The translations under genes were made by a program, and so were the position numbers. A DNA stretch of 64,000 bases. Origin: Trichococcus patagoniensis (GTDB lineage Bacteria > Bacillota > Bacilli > Lactobacillales > Aerococcaceae). The notes beneath the pieces were generated by a model. The model did no database searches. It was not told the origin of the DNA and was given only the letters and a program-made list of their open reading frames with translations. Every line of letters begins with the position of its first letter. Within the stretch, counting starts at the first letter, position 1. Shown one piece after another: positions 30,138 through 40,266 of this stretch. The stretch lies in assembly GCF_003051085.1 (NCBI RefSeq), contig NZ_QAOM01000003.1:1-64000 (forward strand), written 5' to 3'.

Positions 30138-31535
30138 TTATTTAATGTAAATCAATCTGTAACGCGTTTGTTCTTTGTCATTCTCGGACAACCAGACGGA
30201 CTGGGCATAGCCCGGCACCCATAAAATACGTCCCTCGCCATCAGTGACGATACAGGCTTTTCGTCTTTCTTCATCCGGAATTTTTTTATCCACAAAAAGC
30301 CGGCTCACTTTTTTTGTGAATGGCTGATCTTTGTTCAAAACTATCTTGTCGCCCATACGCCGGGAACGCACCGTAAAAGGCATCAGTGCCAACTCGTCCT
30401 TGATTCCAACGATCTGAGCATTCATCGGCAATTCTTTTGAAAACGCATTATCGCCATGAAATAATCCTATTCTACCATGAGAAGGCAAGGTTACCCATTT
30501 ATTTAGCTCCAATACTTCAGAAAAATCGGAAAAATCGATCCTGACTGAATCGGGGGATAAGAAAGTAAGTTTATCATACCTTTTTCTGGCCTGCCACCCT
30601 CCCGCCAAAGATATTTGCTTTTGGGGAGATTGGTTTTCGATAAGATCCATGATGGCAGTCAGCTGGCTTCTGCGGAAGTCTTGCCCTGCAGGTATCATCT
30701 GCTCCGTCACAAAATGACTGAGCACGAGCCGTTGCAAGGAATCGTCACATGCTTGCCATCCGGTCAGATCCAATAACCAGTCCGCTTCAACCTTGTTGAA
30801 CAAAGAGCGAAACGACTGGGCTACAATAGGTTGAACGACAGTCAATACATCCTGCAGATCTTCCGAAAAATTGCCGAAATGCCTCGATGCTTGGTTGTTT
30901 TCAGCCTTCAGCAGCGGAATGATGCTGTTCCGGTATCTGTTCCGCGTGAAAGTCAGCTCTAAATTGGTGCTGTCTTCCCGATAAGGGATTCCGGCCATTT
31001 CGCAAATCTGATAGAGCTCGTCTTTTTGGAACGACAGCAACGGGCGAACGAGGTGTCCACGTCCAAAAGTCCGCGCCATAGCGATTCCGGAGATGCCCTT
31101 CAACGTGCTTCCCCTCACCAGACGCATCAGAATCGTCTCCAGCTGATCATCCGCATGATGCGCTGTCGCCAAGTGGGATGCTGACCATTTTTCCATCATA
31201 TCGGCAAAGAAGGCATAGCGGAATTCCCTTGCTGCCATTTCCAGGTTCGACTTGGGATGGTTTTCTTCTTCCCAGTGTTCGGCAAAAAATGGTATCCCTT
31301 GGCTCTGACAGTAGTCTTGGACCATCCGAAATTCCTCATCTGACTCTTCCCTGAGATGATGGTGGACATGCACCACCGCGAACTGCGGTTGCCATTCCGG
31401 CGGCAATTGTTGGACAAGCCCCAGCAACGCCATGGAATCCGCACCGCCGGATACCGCCAAAAGCAAGCGGCTCTCTTTATCCCAAAGTTGCTGGCGCTCC
31501 AACTCTTTGCATAGACGCAGAATATATTCCTGCAT
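30138..31535 (-). CDS. tilS: tRNA(Ile)-lysidine synthase
   Basis: Modifies C34 of tRNA-Ile(CAU) to lysidine so that it reads AUA; essential in bacteria. The 465-aa product has the PP-loop SGGADS (in LLLAVSGGADSMALLGL, about residues 28-44), HHLREESDEE after it, and a C-terminal TilS domain near PFTVRSRRMGDKI. The frame opens 16 codons earlier with TTG. I choose ATG 31535 (MQEYILRLCKEL), which has AGGGA nearby and fits the family length. Confidence 0.93.
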   Translation of the reverse strand: MQEYILRLCKELERQQLWDKESRLLLAVSGGADSMALLGLVQQLPPEWQPQFAVVHVHHHLREESDEEFRMVQDYCQSQGIPFFAEHWEEENHPKSNLEMAAREFRYAFFADMMEKWSASHLATAHHADDQLETILMRLVRGSTLKGISGIAMARTFGRGHLVRPLLSFQKDELYQICEMAGIPYREDSTNLELTFTRNRYRNSIIPLLKAENNQASRHFGNFSEDLQDVLTVVQPIVAQSFRSLFNKVEADWLLDLTGWQACDDSLQRLVLSHFVTEQMIPAGQDFRRSQLTAIMDLIENQSPQKQISLAGGWQARKRYDKLTFLSPDSVRIDFSDFSEVLELNKWVTLPSHGRIGLFHGDNAFSKELPMNAQIVGIKDELALMPFTVRSRRMGDKIVLNKDQPFTKKVSRLFVDKKIPDEERRKACIVTDGEGRILWVPGYAQSVWLSENDKEQTRYRLIYIK

Positions 31536-31623
31536 AATATCCCTGCTCTCTTTACTCGTAAACCAAAAAAGAGGGTGCGACAATCGGTTTCCCTTTTGCC
31601 CATCCTCTAGAAATTACTGTTTT

Positions 31624-32103
31624 CTATCCACGTCTGCCGCCACGGCCGCCGCGTTTGCCTTCCGTATTGCGCTTGATGGAAGTCAGACGGTCTTCGCTGT
31701 CCTTCAAGAAGCCGCTCATCAAAGAGTCAAAGTCATTTTTAAGACCTTTATCCTGATGGGCTGAGAAATCTTTTCTGCCTTTGGAAAAAGAACCTTCTGG
31801 ACGAGGAGTTGTACTTTTTTGATAAGGTCTGCTTTCTCGTTGGGGTCTGGAAACTTCCCCTGCTGGCTTGTCCACAGCTTTACGGATGGATAAACCAATC
31901 TTCCCATCATCCGCAATGGACATAACCTTAACGGTCACTTCATCGCCAACCTTCAAAACGTCCTTTATTTCCTTTACGAAAGTATCAGAAATCTCACTAA
32001 TATGAACTAATCCTGTCTTACCGCCACCTAAATCAATGAATGCGCCAAAATTTGTAATACCTGTAACTCTTCCTGATACTTTATTCCCAACTTCAATTGA
32101 CAT
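31624..32103 (-). CDS. yabR: S1-domain RNA-binding protein (YabR / GSP13 type)
   Basis: A 159-aa protein with one S1 domain (about 1-75: VGNKVSGRVTGITNFGAFID, then KTGLVHISEIS and VKVMSIADDGKIGLSIRKA). A basic, Ser/Pro/Arg-rich tail ends GGRGGRRG. B. subtilis YabR and the related general stress protein 13 have this build and are found between divIC and tilS, or as ribosome-associated proteins. The precise job is unknown; RNA or ribosome binding is inferred. It has an extended -10 promoter just upstream. Confidence 0.88.
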   Translation of the reverse strand: MSIEVGNKVSGRVTGITNFGAFIDLGGGKTGLVHISEISDTFVKEIKDVLKVGDEVTVKVMSIADDGKIGLSIRKAVDKPAGEVSRPQRESRPYQKSTTPRPEGSFSKGRKDFSAHQDKGLKNDFDSLMSGFLKDSEDRLTSIKRNTEGKRGGRGGRRG

Positions 32104-32138
32104 AAAAAAAAAGTTCCTCCTTCATTTTTGCTCAACTA

Positions 32139-32147
32139 ATTATAACA
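32139..32147 (-). promoter_or_regulatory. Extended -10 promoter of yabR
   Basis: On the minus strand TGTTATAAT (TG-N-TATAAT) reads from 32147 to 32139, about 35 nt before the yabR start. No good -35 is seen at 17 nt, as is common for extended -10 promoters. Confidence 0.55.
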
Positions 32148-32190
32148 CGGATTATGCAGAAAAAAATAGAATTTTTATTCATAGCTAGAT

Positions 32191-32625
32191 TCACGAATCC
32201 GAATCTGCTGCATTTCCCTGTTTTTCGGCCATTTTTGTCTGATTATCTTCAGGCAAACTGAAGATGATCTCGCCATCTTTGCTCAGATAATATTTGCCCC
32301 GCGCCAGTTTGGCGATGTATTCATCATCCTGCAACAATTTGACTTCATAGGTCAATTGCGTATTTTCGTCCTCAGCCTGCTTTTTCTCTGTTTTGGCCAA
32401 CGCGATGGCCGCATCCAAATTGCGGATTTCCAGCCAGTTTCCGACTGTTTTCCACAGACAAGGCACAATCAAGGCAGCACCGAAGAAAAAAATCAGGGAC
32501 AATCTTCTCATATGGGCTTTTTTTTCCCTCTGAAATATACGTTTCTGACTGTGCTGCGCCTTCGTAAAATCATTTTGCATCACGGTTACGTTGTCAGCTG
32601 TCTTTTTCTTCGTCTTTTCCTTCAC
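32191..32625 (-). CDS. divIC: Septum formation initiator DivIC (FtsB-like)
   Basis: A divisome membrane protein that works with FtsL and DivIB. The 144-aa product has a basic cytoplasmic N-terminus, one TM span (LSLIFFFGAALIVPCLW), a coiled coil (LDAAIALAKTEKKQAEDENT) and the family end DEYIAKLARGKYYLSKDGEI. I choose GTG at 32625, with AAGGAGG eight bases upstream; the longer frame from ATG 32652 would encode the ribosome binding site itself. Lies between rqcP and yabR, as in B. subtilis. Confidence 0.92.
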   Translation of the reverse strand: MKEKTKKKTADNVTVMQNDFTKAQHSQKRIFQREKKAHMRRLSLIFFFGAALIVPCLWKTVGNWLEIRNLDAAIALAKTEKKQAEDENTQLTYEVKLLQDDEYIAKLARGKYYLSKDGEIIFSLPEDNQTKMAEKQGNAADSDS

Positions 32626-32732
32626 CCTGATCGCCTCCTTGAAAACATCCACACCCGCATTATCTCCGAATAGTTTTACTCATGTAAAAGTATAGAAGAA
32701 ACAGCGCGGATTGTCCATGGCCTTTCGCATCA

Positions 32733-33011
32733 TCAGAAGCGATTTTCTTCCGTTCTGGGTGCAACCGTTTCGCTGATGAGGGTATACATTTCCTGCGCCT
32801 CATCCTTTTTGGTCGTTTCCACAATTTTGTCGACGCGCACGACGACGGTTTTGTTCCCGAATTGCAGCGTCATTTCATCTCCTGCTTTGACAGTCGAACT
32901 CGATTTTGCTTGCTTGCCGTTGATCAGGATGCGCCCTTTGTCCGCCACTTCTTTGGCTACTGATCTGCGTTTGATCAAGCGGGATACTTTCAAAAATTTA
33001 TCTAGTCTCAT
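32733..33011 (-). CDS. rqcP: S4-domain ribosome quality control protein RqcP (YabO)
   Basis: A 92-aa protein that is almost only an S4 RNA-binding domain ([20 protein letters not shown]...[20 protein letters not shown]). B. subtilis RqcP (YabO) works with RqcH on stalled 50S subunits to add alanine tails. It overlaps yabN by 14 bases and precedes divIC, matching the B. subtilis order once the sporulation genes yabP and yabQ are removed. Confidence 0.93.
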   Translation of the reverse strand: MRLDKFLKVSRLIKRRSVAKEVADKGRILINGKQAKSSSTVKAGDEMTLQFGNKTVVVRVDKIVETTKKDEAQEMYTLISETVAPRTEENRF

Positions 33012-34056
33012 CGGAATTCCCCTTTTCTTTTGCTTTTATCGCTTGCCACATCTTATCGATTTCTTCGATCGTATCAGCCTTCACCCCGTCAAAAACATGC
33101 GGATGACGTCTGCGCAATTTTTTGTTCAATGTTTCCAGGATATCTTCCATCGTGAAAAAGCCTTCCCGCTCGCCGAATGAGGCATGATAGAACACTTGGA
33201 GCAGAATATCACCCAACTCTTCGATCAGGTTATCGATATCATCGTTCTGGATCGCTTCGGCCACTTCTTCGCATTCTTCCTTCAGATAGGGCAACAGACT
33301 TTCATGCGTCTGCGATTGCACCCAAACATCTTTTTCTACGATGGCATCCATGTAGGCTTGGGTCAACTCAAAGCTTTTGGTGCGCTCATCTGTCTCAAGC
33401 GGTGGAACATACAAAGAAAGCAAGTTATGCACTCCCTCAAGCCTGTCCATCTCGTACAACGGGCACCAGGTCACTTTCTGCATCTTTGTCCCTGCCGCAT
33501 CGACCAAGGCCACTTGGTGCTCATCCGGATATTTCTCCATCAGCTTCAATTTAACATCACTGGCCACAAATTCATTGAAGACTTGCATGATGATCAGGTG
33601 ATTGCCTAAGCTCAGCTGGTCCTGGTGGAAGGTCAACCCATCCAACAATTGGAAGCCTTCGATCGGATCGATGGCTACCGCCTGAAAGAAATCGTCGATG
33701 AAACTCTTCCCTCCAACGATTTCCACTTCAATTCCCGACTCGTTCTGCAGCAGATGCTTGACGGAATCCTCCGCAACCATTGGATGTCCCGGCACTGCAT
33801 AAATCAGATCCTGCGTTTTTGCTTTTTCCAATAAATAATCCGCAATCTGACGGTATACGTCATCAAAATTATCCTTCGATTCATATATGTCATCAAAACT
33901 TTCAAACTGCACGCCTGCAGCCCTCAGATTCTCAACGACCGGGTGCTCTTTGGTCCTCAGATGGACAAATTCAGCTGCCAGCAATCGACTGTATACGCCA
34001 TACGGCAGTTGTTCCAACTCTCCGGCTCCAAGCCCCATTATTTCAATTTTACCCAT
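32998..34056 (-). CDS. yabN: YabN-type tetrapyrrole methylase / MazG fusion, short form
   Basis: The 352-aa product joins an N-terminal tetrapyrrole (corrin/porphyrin) methylase-like domain (about 1-210; [11 protein letters not shown] loop, [14 protein letters not shown]) to one MazG nucleotide pyrophosphohydrolase domain (about 240-340). The MazG part shows the metal-binding [10 protein letters not shown] and ELGDILLQV and the [10 protein letters not shown] motif. B. subtilis YabN is near 490 aa with further MazG sequence, so this is a shortened version. Housecleaning of non-canonical NTPs is the likely activity; the methylase half's substrate is unknown. Overlaps rqcP. Confidence 0.88.
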   Translation of the reverse strand: MGKIEIMGLGAGELEQLPYGVYSRLLAAEFVHLRTKEHPVVENLRAAGVQFESFDDIYESKDNFDDVYRQIADYLLEKAKTQDLIYAVPGHPMVAEDSVKHLLQNESGIEVEIVGGKSFIDDFFQAVAIDPIEGFQLLDGLTFHQDQLSLGNHLIIMQVFNEFVASDVKLKLMEKYPDEHQVALVDAAGTKMQKVTWCPLYEMDRLEGVHNLLSLYVPPLETDERTKSFELTQAYMDAIVEKDVWVQSQTHESLLPYLKEECEEVAEAIQNDDIDNLIEELGDILLQVFYHASFGEREGFFTMEDILETLNKKLRRRHPHVFDGVKADTIEEIDKMWQAIKAKEKGNSDETR

Positions 34057-34081
34057 ATATTTCTCCTTCTGGAAATCTTTC

Positions 34082-35704
34082 CTATTTTAAGTCGCTCGTT
34101 TTAACCGGCAGTTTACGCAGCAGTTTTTTCCCGAACGGAATACTGATCCACTCCCGCAAAGTAAAGAGCCTCACTTTTAGAATATACCATAAGAATATGC
34201 CGACACCAGCACAAACCGTCACGGCAGCTATCACGGAATCCGTCAGCCGGCCTCCATCCGTGAAGAGATACCTTTCCAGACCGATCCGCATCGCCCCAAC
34301 CGTAACAAAAAGGACAACGCAGCCAGCCATAAGTTTGAGGAAAAAGTGATCCCTGAACCAGACTTCCCGCAAGGCGCATTCACTGTTTAGCCAAAGCACC
34401 AGCAACATGGCACCAAGACCGGCTATCAAAGCGATGCTTGCCCCCATCGTCCCCAACGGTTCCACCAACAGCAGATTGCCGAAGAATTTGACCGCAAGAC
34501 CCGCTGCCAGGGCAAGCAAGGAAATCTTGTACTGACCCAAACTTTGCAGGATGGAATGATAGGCGGTCATGACTGAAGCCGCAAAAATGGCCAAAATATA
34601 TACAGACAAAACCGCGATGCCTTCCCGGTCCCCGAAGAGCATATTGTTGACGTTCGGTAAAATAGCCAACAATCCCGTCACCGCGGCTGCTGAAAAGACA
34701 CTTGTCATCCGCAGCAAAGACACTGCGGATCGGGTGAATTCGCCTAGGCGATCTTGTGCATGCGCTTGGCTCATCATCGGAATGAAGCTGGCCGAAAACC
34801 CGGTCCCCACAACCATGCCCAGCTGAACAAGCGGTTGGCCACGGTCATAGATGCCCTTGACATTTTTTGCCAATTCGCTGGCTGTACCGCCATCCAGCAA
34901 GCCGTTGTAGAGCGTAAACGAATCGATGAGCTGGAACAGGACCAGAATCGCGCTGAGCAAGCAAATCGTCGCCCCTTCAGTCGCATAGCGACGGATCAGG
35001 CGCCCCCATTGTACGGCGGGCTCCTCTTGTTTCAAGTGTCGCCCATCAAGCGCTGGCGAATCATGATTCCGCCTTTCTTTGTAATAGGCAACCAACAGGA
35101 TCAGACTGCCCAGGACCGCACCGACAGTCGCGCCGCTCATGGCATTTGCGCCCATCGCATAAAGGTCGCCTTTTGTTTTCGTGTACAGATAAGCCGCAAA
35201 AAGGATCGCACCGACACGCACCAGTTGTTCCGATACCTGCGAAATTGCTGTCGGTTCCATGCGGTAGTTGCCTTGGAAGTACCCCCGCAACGTTGCCAGT
35301 ATCGGCATCCACAAAAACATCCAGGATACCGACTGCAAAATTGGTTTCAAGTCAGGGTCCCCCATCAGCAGCGCCAGTTGATCGGAAAAGCCATAGATAC
35401 CCATGAACAGGATGAAGCCGAAGACGCCCATTATGACCAGGCTGCGCTTCACCATCATTCTGCGGGTCCCGCTATCCGGCGTTTCCGCAATCATCTTGGA
35501 AAGAAATACCGGAAAGCCCGACAACGCGAATGTCATACCGATGCCATAGATAGGATAGACTTGCTGATAGACATAGAAGCCTGTATTTCCCACCATATTC
35601 TGGAACGGCACCCGGTAGACTGCGCTGAGTACCTTGCTGATGAAAGCAGCCAAAGACAACAATAAGGCCCCCCTCATCATCTGCTTCAAGCGATTATTTT
35701 CCAT
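34082..35704 (-). CDS. yabM: Polysaccharide/lipid flippase of the MOP superfamily (YabM-like)
   Basis: A polytopic membrane protein of 540 aa with about fourteen hydrophobic spans, starting MENNRLKQMMRGALLLSLAA. YVYQQVYPIYGIGMTFALSG is typical of the SpoVB/YabM/MurJ-like flippases. The likely role is export of a lipid-linked cell wall or polysaccharide precursor; the exact substrate is not known. I start at ATG 35704, six bases after GGGAG, which makes an 11-bp overlap with mfd. Its position between mfd and yabN matches B. subtilis yabM. Confidence 0.88.
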   Translation of the reverse strand: MENNRLKQMMRGALLLSLAAFISKVLSAVYRVPFQNMVGNTGFYVYQQVYPIYGIGMTFALSGFPVFLSKMIAETPDSGTRRMMVKRSLVIMGVFGFILFMGIYGFSDQLALLMGDPDLKPILQSVSWMFLWMPILATLRGYFQGNYRMEPTAISQVSEQLVRVGAILFAAYLYTKTKGDLYAMGANAMSGATVGAVLGSLILLVAYYKERRNHDSPALDGRHLKQEEPAVQWGRLIRRYATEGATICLLSAILVLFQLIDSFTLYNGLLDGGTASELAKNVKGIYDRGQPLVQLGMVVGTGFSASFIPMMSQAHAQDRLGEFTRSAVSLLRMTSVFSAAAVTGLLAILPNVNNMLFGDREGIAVLSVYILAIFAASVMTAYHSILQSLGQYKISLLALAAGLAVKFFGNLLLVEPLGTMGASIALIAGLGAMLLVLWLNSECALREVWFRDHFFLKLMAGCVVLFVTVGAMRIGLERYLFTDGGRLTDSVIAAVTVCAGVGIFLWYILKVRLFTLREWISIPFGKKLLRKLPVKTSDLK

Positions 35705-38700
35705 CAGTTTCTCCCGCAGTGTCATCCGCTTCGGCTACGCACGCTTTGACGAACGCATTGAGATGATGCAGCCATTGGCGGTTCGGTAATTTCCCGATGA
35801 CCAGGCTGACAACCAATTTGGCATTATTCAGATTGATCTGCGCCTTCAGCGGGATTTTGCTGAGCGCTTCAAACACAGCCGGCCCCTGAAGGCGGACTGT
35901 CGCTTCCTGGGAAAAGGTGATGATGATCGTCTCGCCTTGGCGTTTGATCGTTTCGATTTGGCTCTTTTCGGCATAATTTTTGATCAGACCAACCTCCAAC
36001 AGATCGGATACTTCTTGCGGATAATCGCTGAAGCGATCAATCAGATCGGTTTCGATTTCATCATGATCAGCCACGCCATCGATGCGTTGGATTCGTTTGT
36101 AGAAGTCGATTTTTTGGCGCTCATCCTCTATATAATCGGCAGGTATGTACGCGTCGATGCTCAAGTCGATTTCGACGATGGAACGCTTCGTTTTCGCTTT
36201 CAGGCCTCGTTTGACCGCAACTGCCTCTCCCAACATCTCGGAGTACAGATCGAATCCGACCGAGTCGATGAAACCGTGTTGTTGCGCACCCAAAAGGTTC
36301 CCTGCTCCACGGATCGACAAATCACGCATGGCAATTTTGAAGCCTGCACCCAGTTCCGTGAATTCCTTGATGGATTGCAGTCTTTTCTCGCTGACTTCAG
36401 TCAGCATTTTATTCGGCTGATACATCAAATAGGCGTAGGCAATCCGATTCGTTCTGCCGACACGTCCGCGCAGTTGGTAGAGCTGCGACAATCCCATCCG
36501 GTCGGCATTTTCTATGAAGAGTGTGTTGACGTTCGGGATGTCCACACCCGTTTCGATGATGGTTGTGGTGACAAGCACATCGTAGCGGCCTTCGATAAAA
36601 TCCATGATGACATTCTCGAGCTGGACTTCGGTCATCTGGCCATGCGCCACTGCGACCCGGACATCAGGGACGAGCTCGCGGATCTCTTCGGCTTTCTTCT
36701 CGATCGTTTCCACCCGATTGTAGAGGTAGAAGGCTTGACCTCCGCGGGCCAATTCCCTTTCGATCGCATCCCGGACGGCTCCGTTATTCTGTTCCATGAC
36801 ATATGTCTGAACCGGATAGCGGTTTGCCGGTGGTGTTTCGATGACGGAGAGATCCCTGACCCCCAGCATCGACATATGCAGGGTGCGCGGGATCGGCGTT
36901 GCCGTCAACGTCAAGACATCCACAGAGGCTTTCATCTGTTTCAAGCGCTCTTTGTGCTTCACACCGAAACGTTGCTCCTCGTCGACCACCAACAATCCCA
37001 AATCAGCGAACACAACGTCCTTCGATAAGATCCGGTGCGTGCCGATGACGATGTCGACCGTGCCTTTGCGGATGCCCGCCAATGTTTCCTCTTGCTGTTT
37101 TTTCGTGCGGAAGCGGCTCAACAAACCTATTTCGAATGGGTATTCTTCAAACCGTTGCGTCAACGATTCATAATGCTGTTGTGCCAAGATGGTCGTAGGG
37201 ACAAGAAACGCGGCTTGCTTTCCTTCCTGCACCGCCTTGAAGATGGCGCGCATCGCCACTTCCGTTTTGCCGTATCCGACATCACCGACCAGCAAGCGAT
37301 CCATCGGTTTGACGTTCTCCATGTCCGCCTTGATTTCAGCGGTGCTGCGCAGTTGATCGTCGGTTTCGGTATATGGGAAGGCATTTTCGAAGTCGAGTTG
37401 CTCCGGCGTATCGGGTTGATAGGCGTATCCTTTTTCGGATTCCCGGTTGGCGTAAAGCTCGATCAGTTCATCGGCGATATCTTCGATTTTCGAGGCGACT
37501 TTCTTTTTCGTTTTCGCCCATTCCGTTCCACCCAACTTGTGCATTTTAGGCGTTTTGGCATCGGAAGACACATATTTTTGAATCAAATGGATTTGCGTCA
37601 CAGGAATGAATAATTTGGCGCCTTCCTGGTAGGCGATCGACATGTAATCCTGGTGGACGCCGCCGACTTCGATTGTTTCCATGCCTGTATAGAGACCGAT
37701 CCCGTGATTCACGTGAACGACGTAATCACCAGGATTCAGTTCCGTGTAACTCTTCAATCTCTCCGCATTCGTCATTTTTTGGCGGCGCGGTTGCTTCTTC
37801 GTAACTTTGTTGAAAAGTTCCTTTTCGGTGACGAACACGACTTTTTCCTGCGGCAATTCAAATCCGTTCGCCATTCCGCCGACCAGGATGTTCACTTTAT
37901 TCTCGATAAACGGATCGTTGCCTTTGATGTAGCTATGGATGCCGAAATCCGCGAATATCCGCTGCACCTTTTCGGCACGTTCGGCAGAAGGGACCATCAC
38001 GAAAACCGTCATATGCTGCTTGAGCCAACGCTCCATTTCCAATTTGACTTGCGGCATCTGACTGAAGAAATTATTCAGCGTGTGGTATTGGAAAGGATAA
38101 ACTCCGTGGAACCGCATATTTCCGAATCCTCTGTGGAACAGCGCGTAATAGATGCGATGCTGTTTGGATTTTTTGATTACTTCGCGGATATCGGCGCTGA
38201 AATCCTGCGAAGGCAGGCACACGCCTTCCGACACTTTGGCCAGCTTCCATTCCGATGATTCACTTTCGATTGTCCTTTCAACCTCAAGGATACGGCTGTA
38301 ATCGTCCACGATCAGCAACGCGTCTTCGGAGATATAGTCCAAAACCGTAGGCTGTTCCGGATAGACCAAACTTGTGTAAAGTTGCGGATCTCTGGATAGT
38401 TCACCGCGCTTCATATTGTCCGTCAGCTCGGCGAATACACGTGTCATGCTTGCTTTGACTTCTTCATTTTTGATGCCTTTGATGGCCTTTTCAGCCTTTT
38501 TCGCTACCGCGCTGGCCTGTTTCGCTATCTCCGCTTTCGTGAAGATCGTGTCATGCGCCGGCAAAATCCGTACAGTTTCGATAGATTCGCTGGACTTTTG
38601 GGTGTAGGCATCAAAATAGCGCAATGTGTCGATTTCGGTATCGAACAGTTCCAATCGCAATGGATTCTCTTCGTTCAGGGCATAGATGTCGATGATGCCC

Positions 38701-39230
38701 CCGCGTATGCTGAACTCACCAGGGCTGGCAACCATCCGTTCACGGGTATAGCCCATTGCGACCAACTTTTCAGGCAGGCTGTCCAGATCCAACTCCATGC
38801 CGATGGAAAAATCAAGGCAATGCGTTTCCCAGATTGAAGCTGGAGAGAGGATCTTTTTGAATCCGGCAGCCGGAATCACGACGATCCCTTTTTTGCCGCT
38901 CTTGAGAAAATCCAACGTTTCGACCCGTTGGCTGCGGTATTCCGGCGATGAGAAAGCCAGTTCCGCCGCGACCGATTCCTCCACAGGGAAGATATGGATG
39001 GGAACATCGGGTGCCATTTGACTGATGTCCTCATACACTTGGGTCGCTTGTAGCAGATTGGGGGTCAAGACGATGACCGGTTTCTGCAATTCTTCGAACA
39101 GGATATTCGTCAACAGATTGCGGCCTGATCCGGAAAGCCCAGCTATCAACTGTGGCAATTCTGCATTGATTTCAGATAATACGGTCTGTATATTTATTGT
39201 TTTTTTCAAATATTTCTCTATTTCTTTCAT
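35694..39230 (-). CDS. mfd: Transcription-repair coupling factor Mfd
   Basis: Removes RNA polymerase stalled at lesions and recruits UvrA. The 1178-aa product has the UvrB-homology region (TFLT-like AGLSGSGRN near residue 33 and GEFSIRGGIIDIYAL) and the RNA polymerase-interacting domain near GDYVVHVNHGIGLY. The translocase motor has Walker A GDVGYGKTE (about residue 645) and a DEEQ box (VVDEEQRFGVKH). The C-terminal regulatory domain follows. Full family length. Between pth and yabM, as in B. subtilis apart from missing small genes. Confidence 0.98.
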   Translation of the reverse strand: MKEIEKYLKKTINIQTVLSEINAELPQLIAGLSGSGRNLLTNILFEELQKPVIVLTPNLLQATQVYEDISQMAPDVPIHIFPVEESVAAELAFSSPEYRSQRVETLDFLKSGKKGIVVIPAAGFKKILSPASIWETHCLDFSIGMELDLDSLPEKLVAMGYTRERMVASPGEFSIRGGIIDIYALNEENPLRLELFDTEIDTLRYFDAYTQKSSESIETVRILPAHDTIFTKAEIAKQASAVAKKAEKAIKGIKNEEVKASMTRVFAELTDNMKRGELSRDPQLYTSLVYPEQPTVLDYISEDALLIVDDYSRILEVERTIESESSEWKLAKVSEGVCLPSQDFSADIREVIKKSKQHRIYYALFHRGFGNMRFHGVYPFQYHTLNNFFSQMPQVKLEMERWLKQHMTVFVMVPSAERAEKVQRIFADFGIHSYIKGNDPFIENKVNILVGGMANGFELPQEKVVFVTEKELFNKVTKKQPRRQKMTNAERLKSYTELNPGDYVVHVNHGIGLYTGMETIEVGGVHQDYMSIAYQEGAKLFIPVTQIHLIQKYVSSDAKTPKMHKLGGTEWAKTKKKVASKIEDIADELIELYANRESEKGYAYQPDTPEQLDFENAFPYTETDDQLRSTAEIKADMENVKPMDRLLVGDVGYGKTEVAMRAIFKAVQEGKQAAFLVPTTILAQQHYESLTQRFEEYPFEIGLLSRFRTKKQQEETLAGIRKGTVDIVIGTHRILSKDVVFADLGLLVVDEEQRFGVKHKERLKQMKASVDVLTLTATPIPRTLHMSMLGVRDLSVIETPPANRYPVQTYVMEQNNGAVRDAIERELARGGQAFYLYNRVETIEKKAEEIRELVPDVRVAVAHGQMTEVQLENVIMDFIEGRYDVLVTTTIIETGVDIPNVNTLFIENADRMGLSQLYQLRGRVGRTNRIAYAYLMYQPNKMLTEVSEKRLQSIKEFTELGAGFKIAMRDLSIRGAGNLLGAQQHGFIDSVGFDLYSEMLGEAVAVKRGLKAKTKRSIVEIDLSIDAYIPADYIEDERQKIDFYKRIQRIDGVADHDEIETDLIDRFSDYPQEVSDLLEVGLIKNYAEKSQIETIKRQGETIIITFSQEATVRLQGPAVFEALSKIPLKAQINLNNAKLVVSLVIGKLPNRQWLHHLNAFVKACVAEADDTAGETDGK

Positions 39231-39321
39231 GAATATTCTCCTCGTTCATGGTATGTTCTGCAGAAAAAAGGTTATCGCTTTCATCTTGATTCACCTATGC
39301 AGGTTGCGGCAGACACAAAAG

Positions 39322-39350
39322 AGGTCCAGCTGAAGCTGAACCTAACCTTT
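39322..39350 (-). terminator. Possible weak terminator at the end of pth
   Basis: AGGT/ACCT and CAGC/GCTG arms (39322-39330 with 39335-39343) form a short hairpin overlapping the pth stop codon. On the minus strand it is followed by CTCTTTTGTG. The T-run is interrupted, so read-through into mfd is likely. Confidence 0.35.
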
Positions 39351-39911
39351 TTTATTGAATTGATTCATTGTCTCCAAAAAATTGTTCCCTTTAATGAAAT
39401 GATCGATCGCATCCACGCTTTCTTTTACGGAGTGCAACATTTCGGCGTGGTCGTCCTTCAGAAAAGGACTCAGCACATGCTGAATGACCGTCATATTATG
39501 TTGGGGCCTTCCGACTCCGATGCGGATCCGGTTGAAATCCTGTGTCCCTAAGTGCTGGATCAAACTTTTGATGCCGTTATGTCCGCCAGCTCCACCTTTT
39601 TGGCGAAGCCTTATTTTGCCTACCGGCATATCCATATCATCGTACACGACAACCAAATCTTCGATCGGGATGCTGTAGTAATCCATCAGCGGCCTTACAG
39701 CTCTTCCCGAATCATTCATGAAAGTCAGCGGTTTGACGAATAAAACTTTTTCACCGTTTACGGTCGTTTCTATGTATACCGCTTCAAATTTATTTTTATT
39801 GTATTTCTCTTTATTCTGAAAAGCCCATTCATCCAAAGCAATAAAGCCGACATTGTGTTTCGTATCGGTATACTTAGGACCTGGGTTCCCCAATCCAACG
39901 ATCATTTTCAT
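39342..39911 (-). CDS. pth: Peptidyl-tRNA hydrolase
   Basis: Releases tRNA from dropped-off peptidyl-tRNA. The 189-aa product has GLGNPGPKYTDTKHNVGF with the catalytic His (near residue 20), KPLTFMNDSG and the GGAGGHNGIKSLIQHLG segment. It heads the pth-mfd-yabM-yabN unit, with a promoter at 40031-40059 and a leader of about 110 nt. The general stress L25 gene (ctc) that precedes pth in Bacillus is absent. Confidence 0.98.
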   Translation of the reverse strand: MKMIVGLGNPGPKYTDTKHNVGFIALDEWAFQNKEKYNKNKFEAVYIETTVNGEKVLFVKPLTFMNDSGRAVRPLMDYYSIPIEDLVVVYDDMDMPVGKIRLRQKGGAGGHNGIKSLIQHLGTQDFNRIRIGVGRPQHNMTVIQHVLSPFLKDDHAEMLHSVKESVDAIDHFIKGNNFLETMNQFNKKG

Positions 39912-40030
39912 TTATATTCCCCTATTGTTTCCAGTCATAGTTATGTTAGCAGGCGCGCAAGCGTGTGCTTTCTGCTCTTTTACGCCAAAAAAGGCCGCAC
40001 GGATGTCCTCCGAACAGTTTGCTTTCGAAC

Positions 40031-40059
40031 AGTATACCACAATCATCGGATAATCGTAA
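40031..40059 (-). promoter_or_regulatory. Promoter of the pth-mfd operon
   Basis: TATACT (40036-40031) with TTACGA (40059-40054) 17 nt upstream on the minus strand. The -10 is good, the -35 poor. Confidence 0.5.
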
Positions 40060-40257
40060 GAAATAGGAGTGGGACCCGCTAAAATTATTGTGAACAAAAT
40101 CGCAATTGCCCATTGAAAACAACAGCGTTTTATTTTATAATATTTTTATATAATATTTCACAGGTTGTTCACTTCCTATCACTTTCGCGCAATCATCGCT
40201 GGTTCTGAAAATCTTTGCTGAGCGGGATAGGCCCAAAGAGTAATCACCCTTGATTAG

Positions 40258-40266
40258 TGTTATAAT
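40258..40266 (+). promoter_or_regulatory. Extended -10 promoter of ldh
   Basis: TGTTATAAT, a TG-N-TATAAT extended -10, 32 nt before the ldh start. No convincing -35 is seen. Confidence 0.6.

Noticed and set aside
40081-40170. Rex operator upstream of ldh
   Set aside because: TTGTGAA and TTCACA half-sites are present but about 65 bp apart, not in one TTGTGAA-N4-TTCACAA palindrome.
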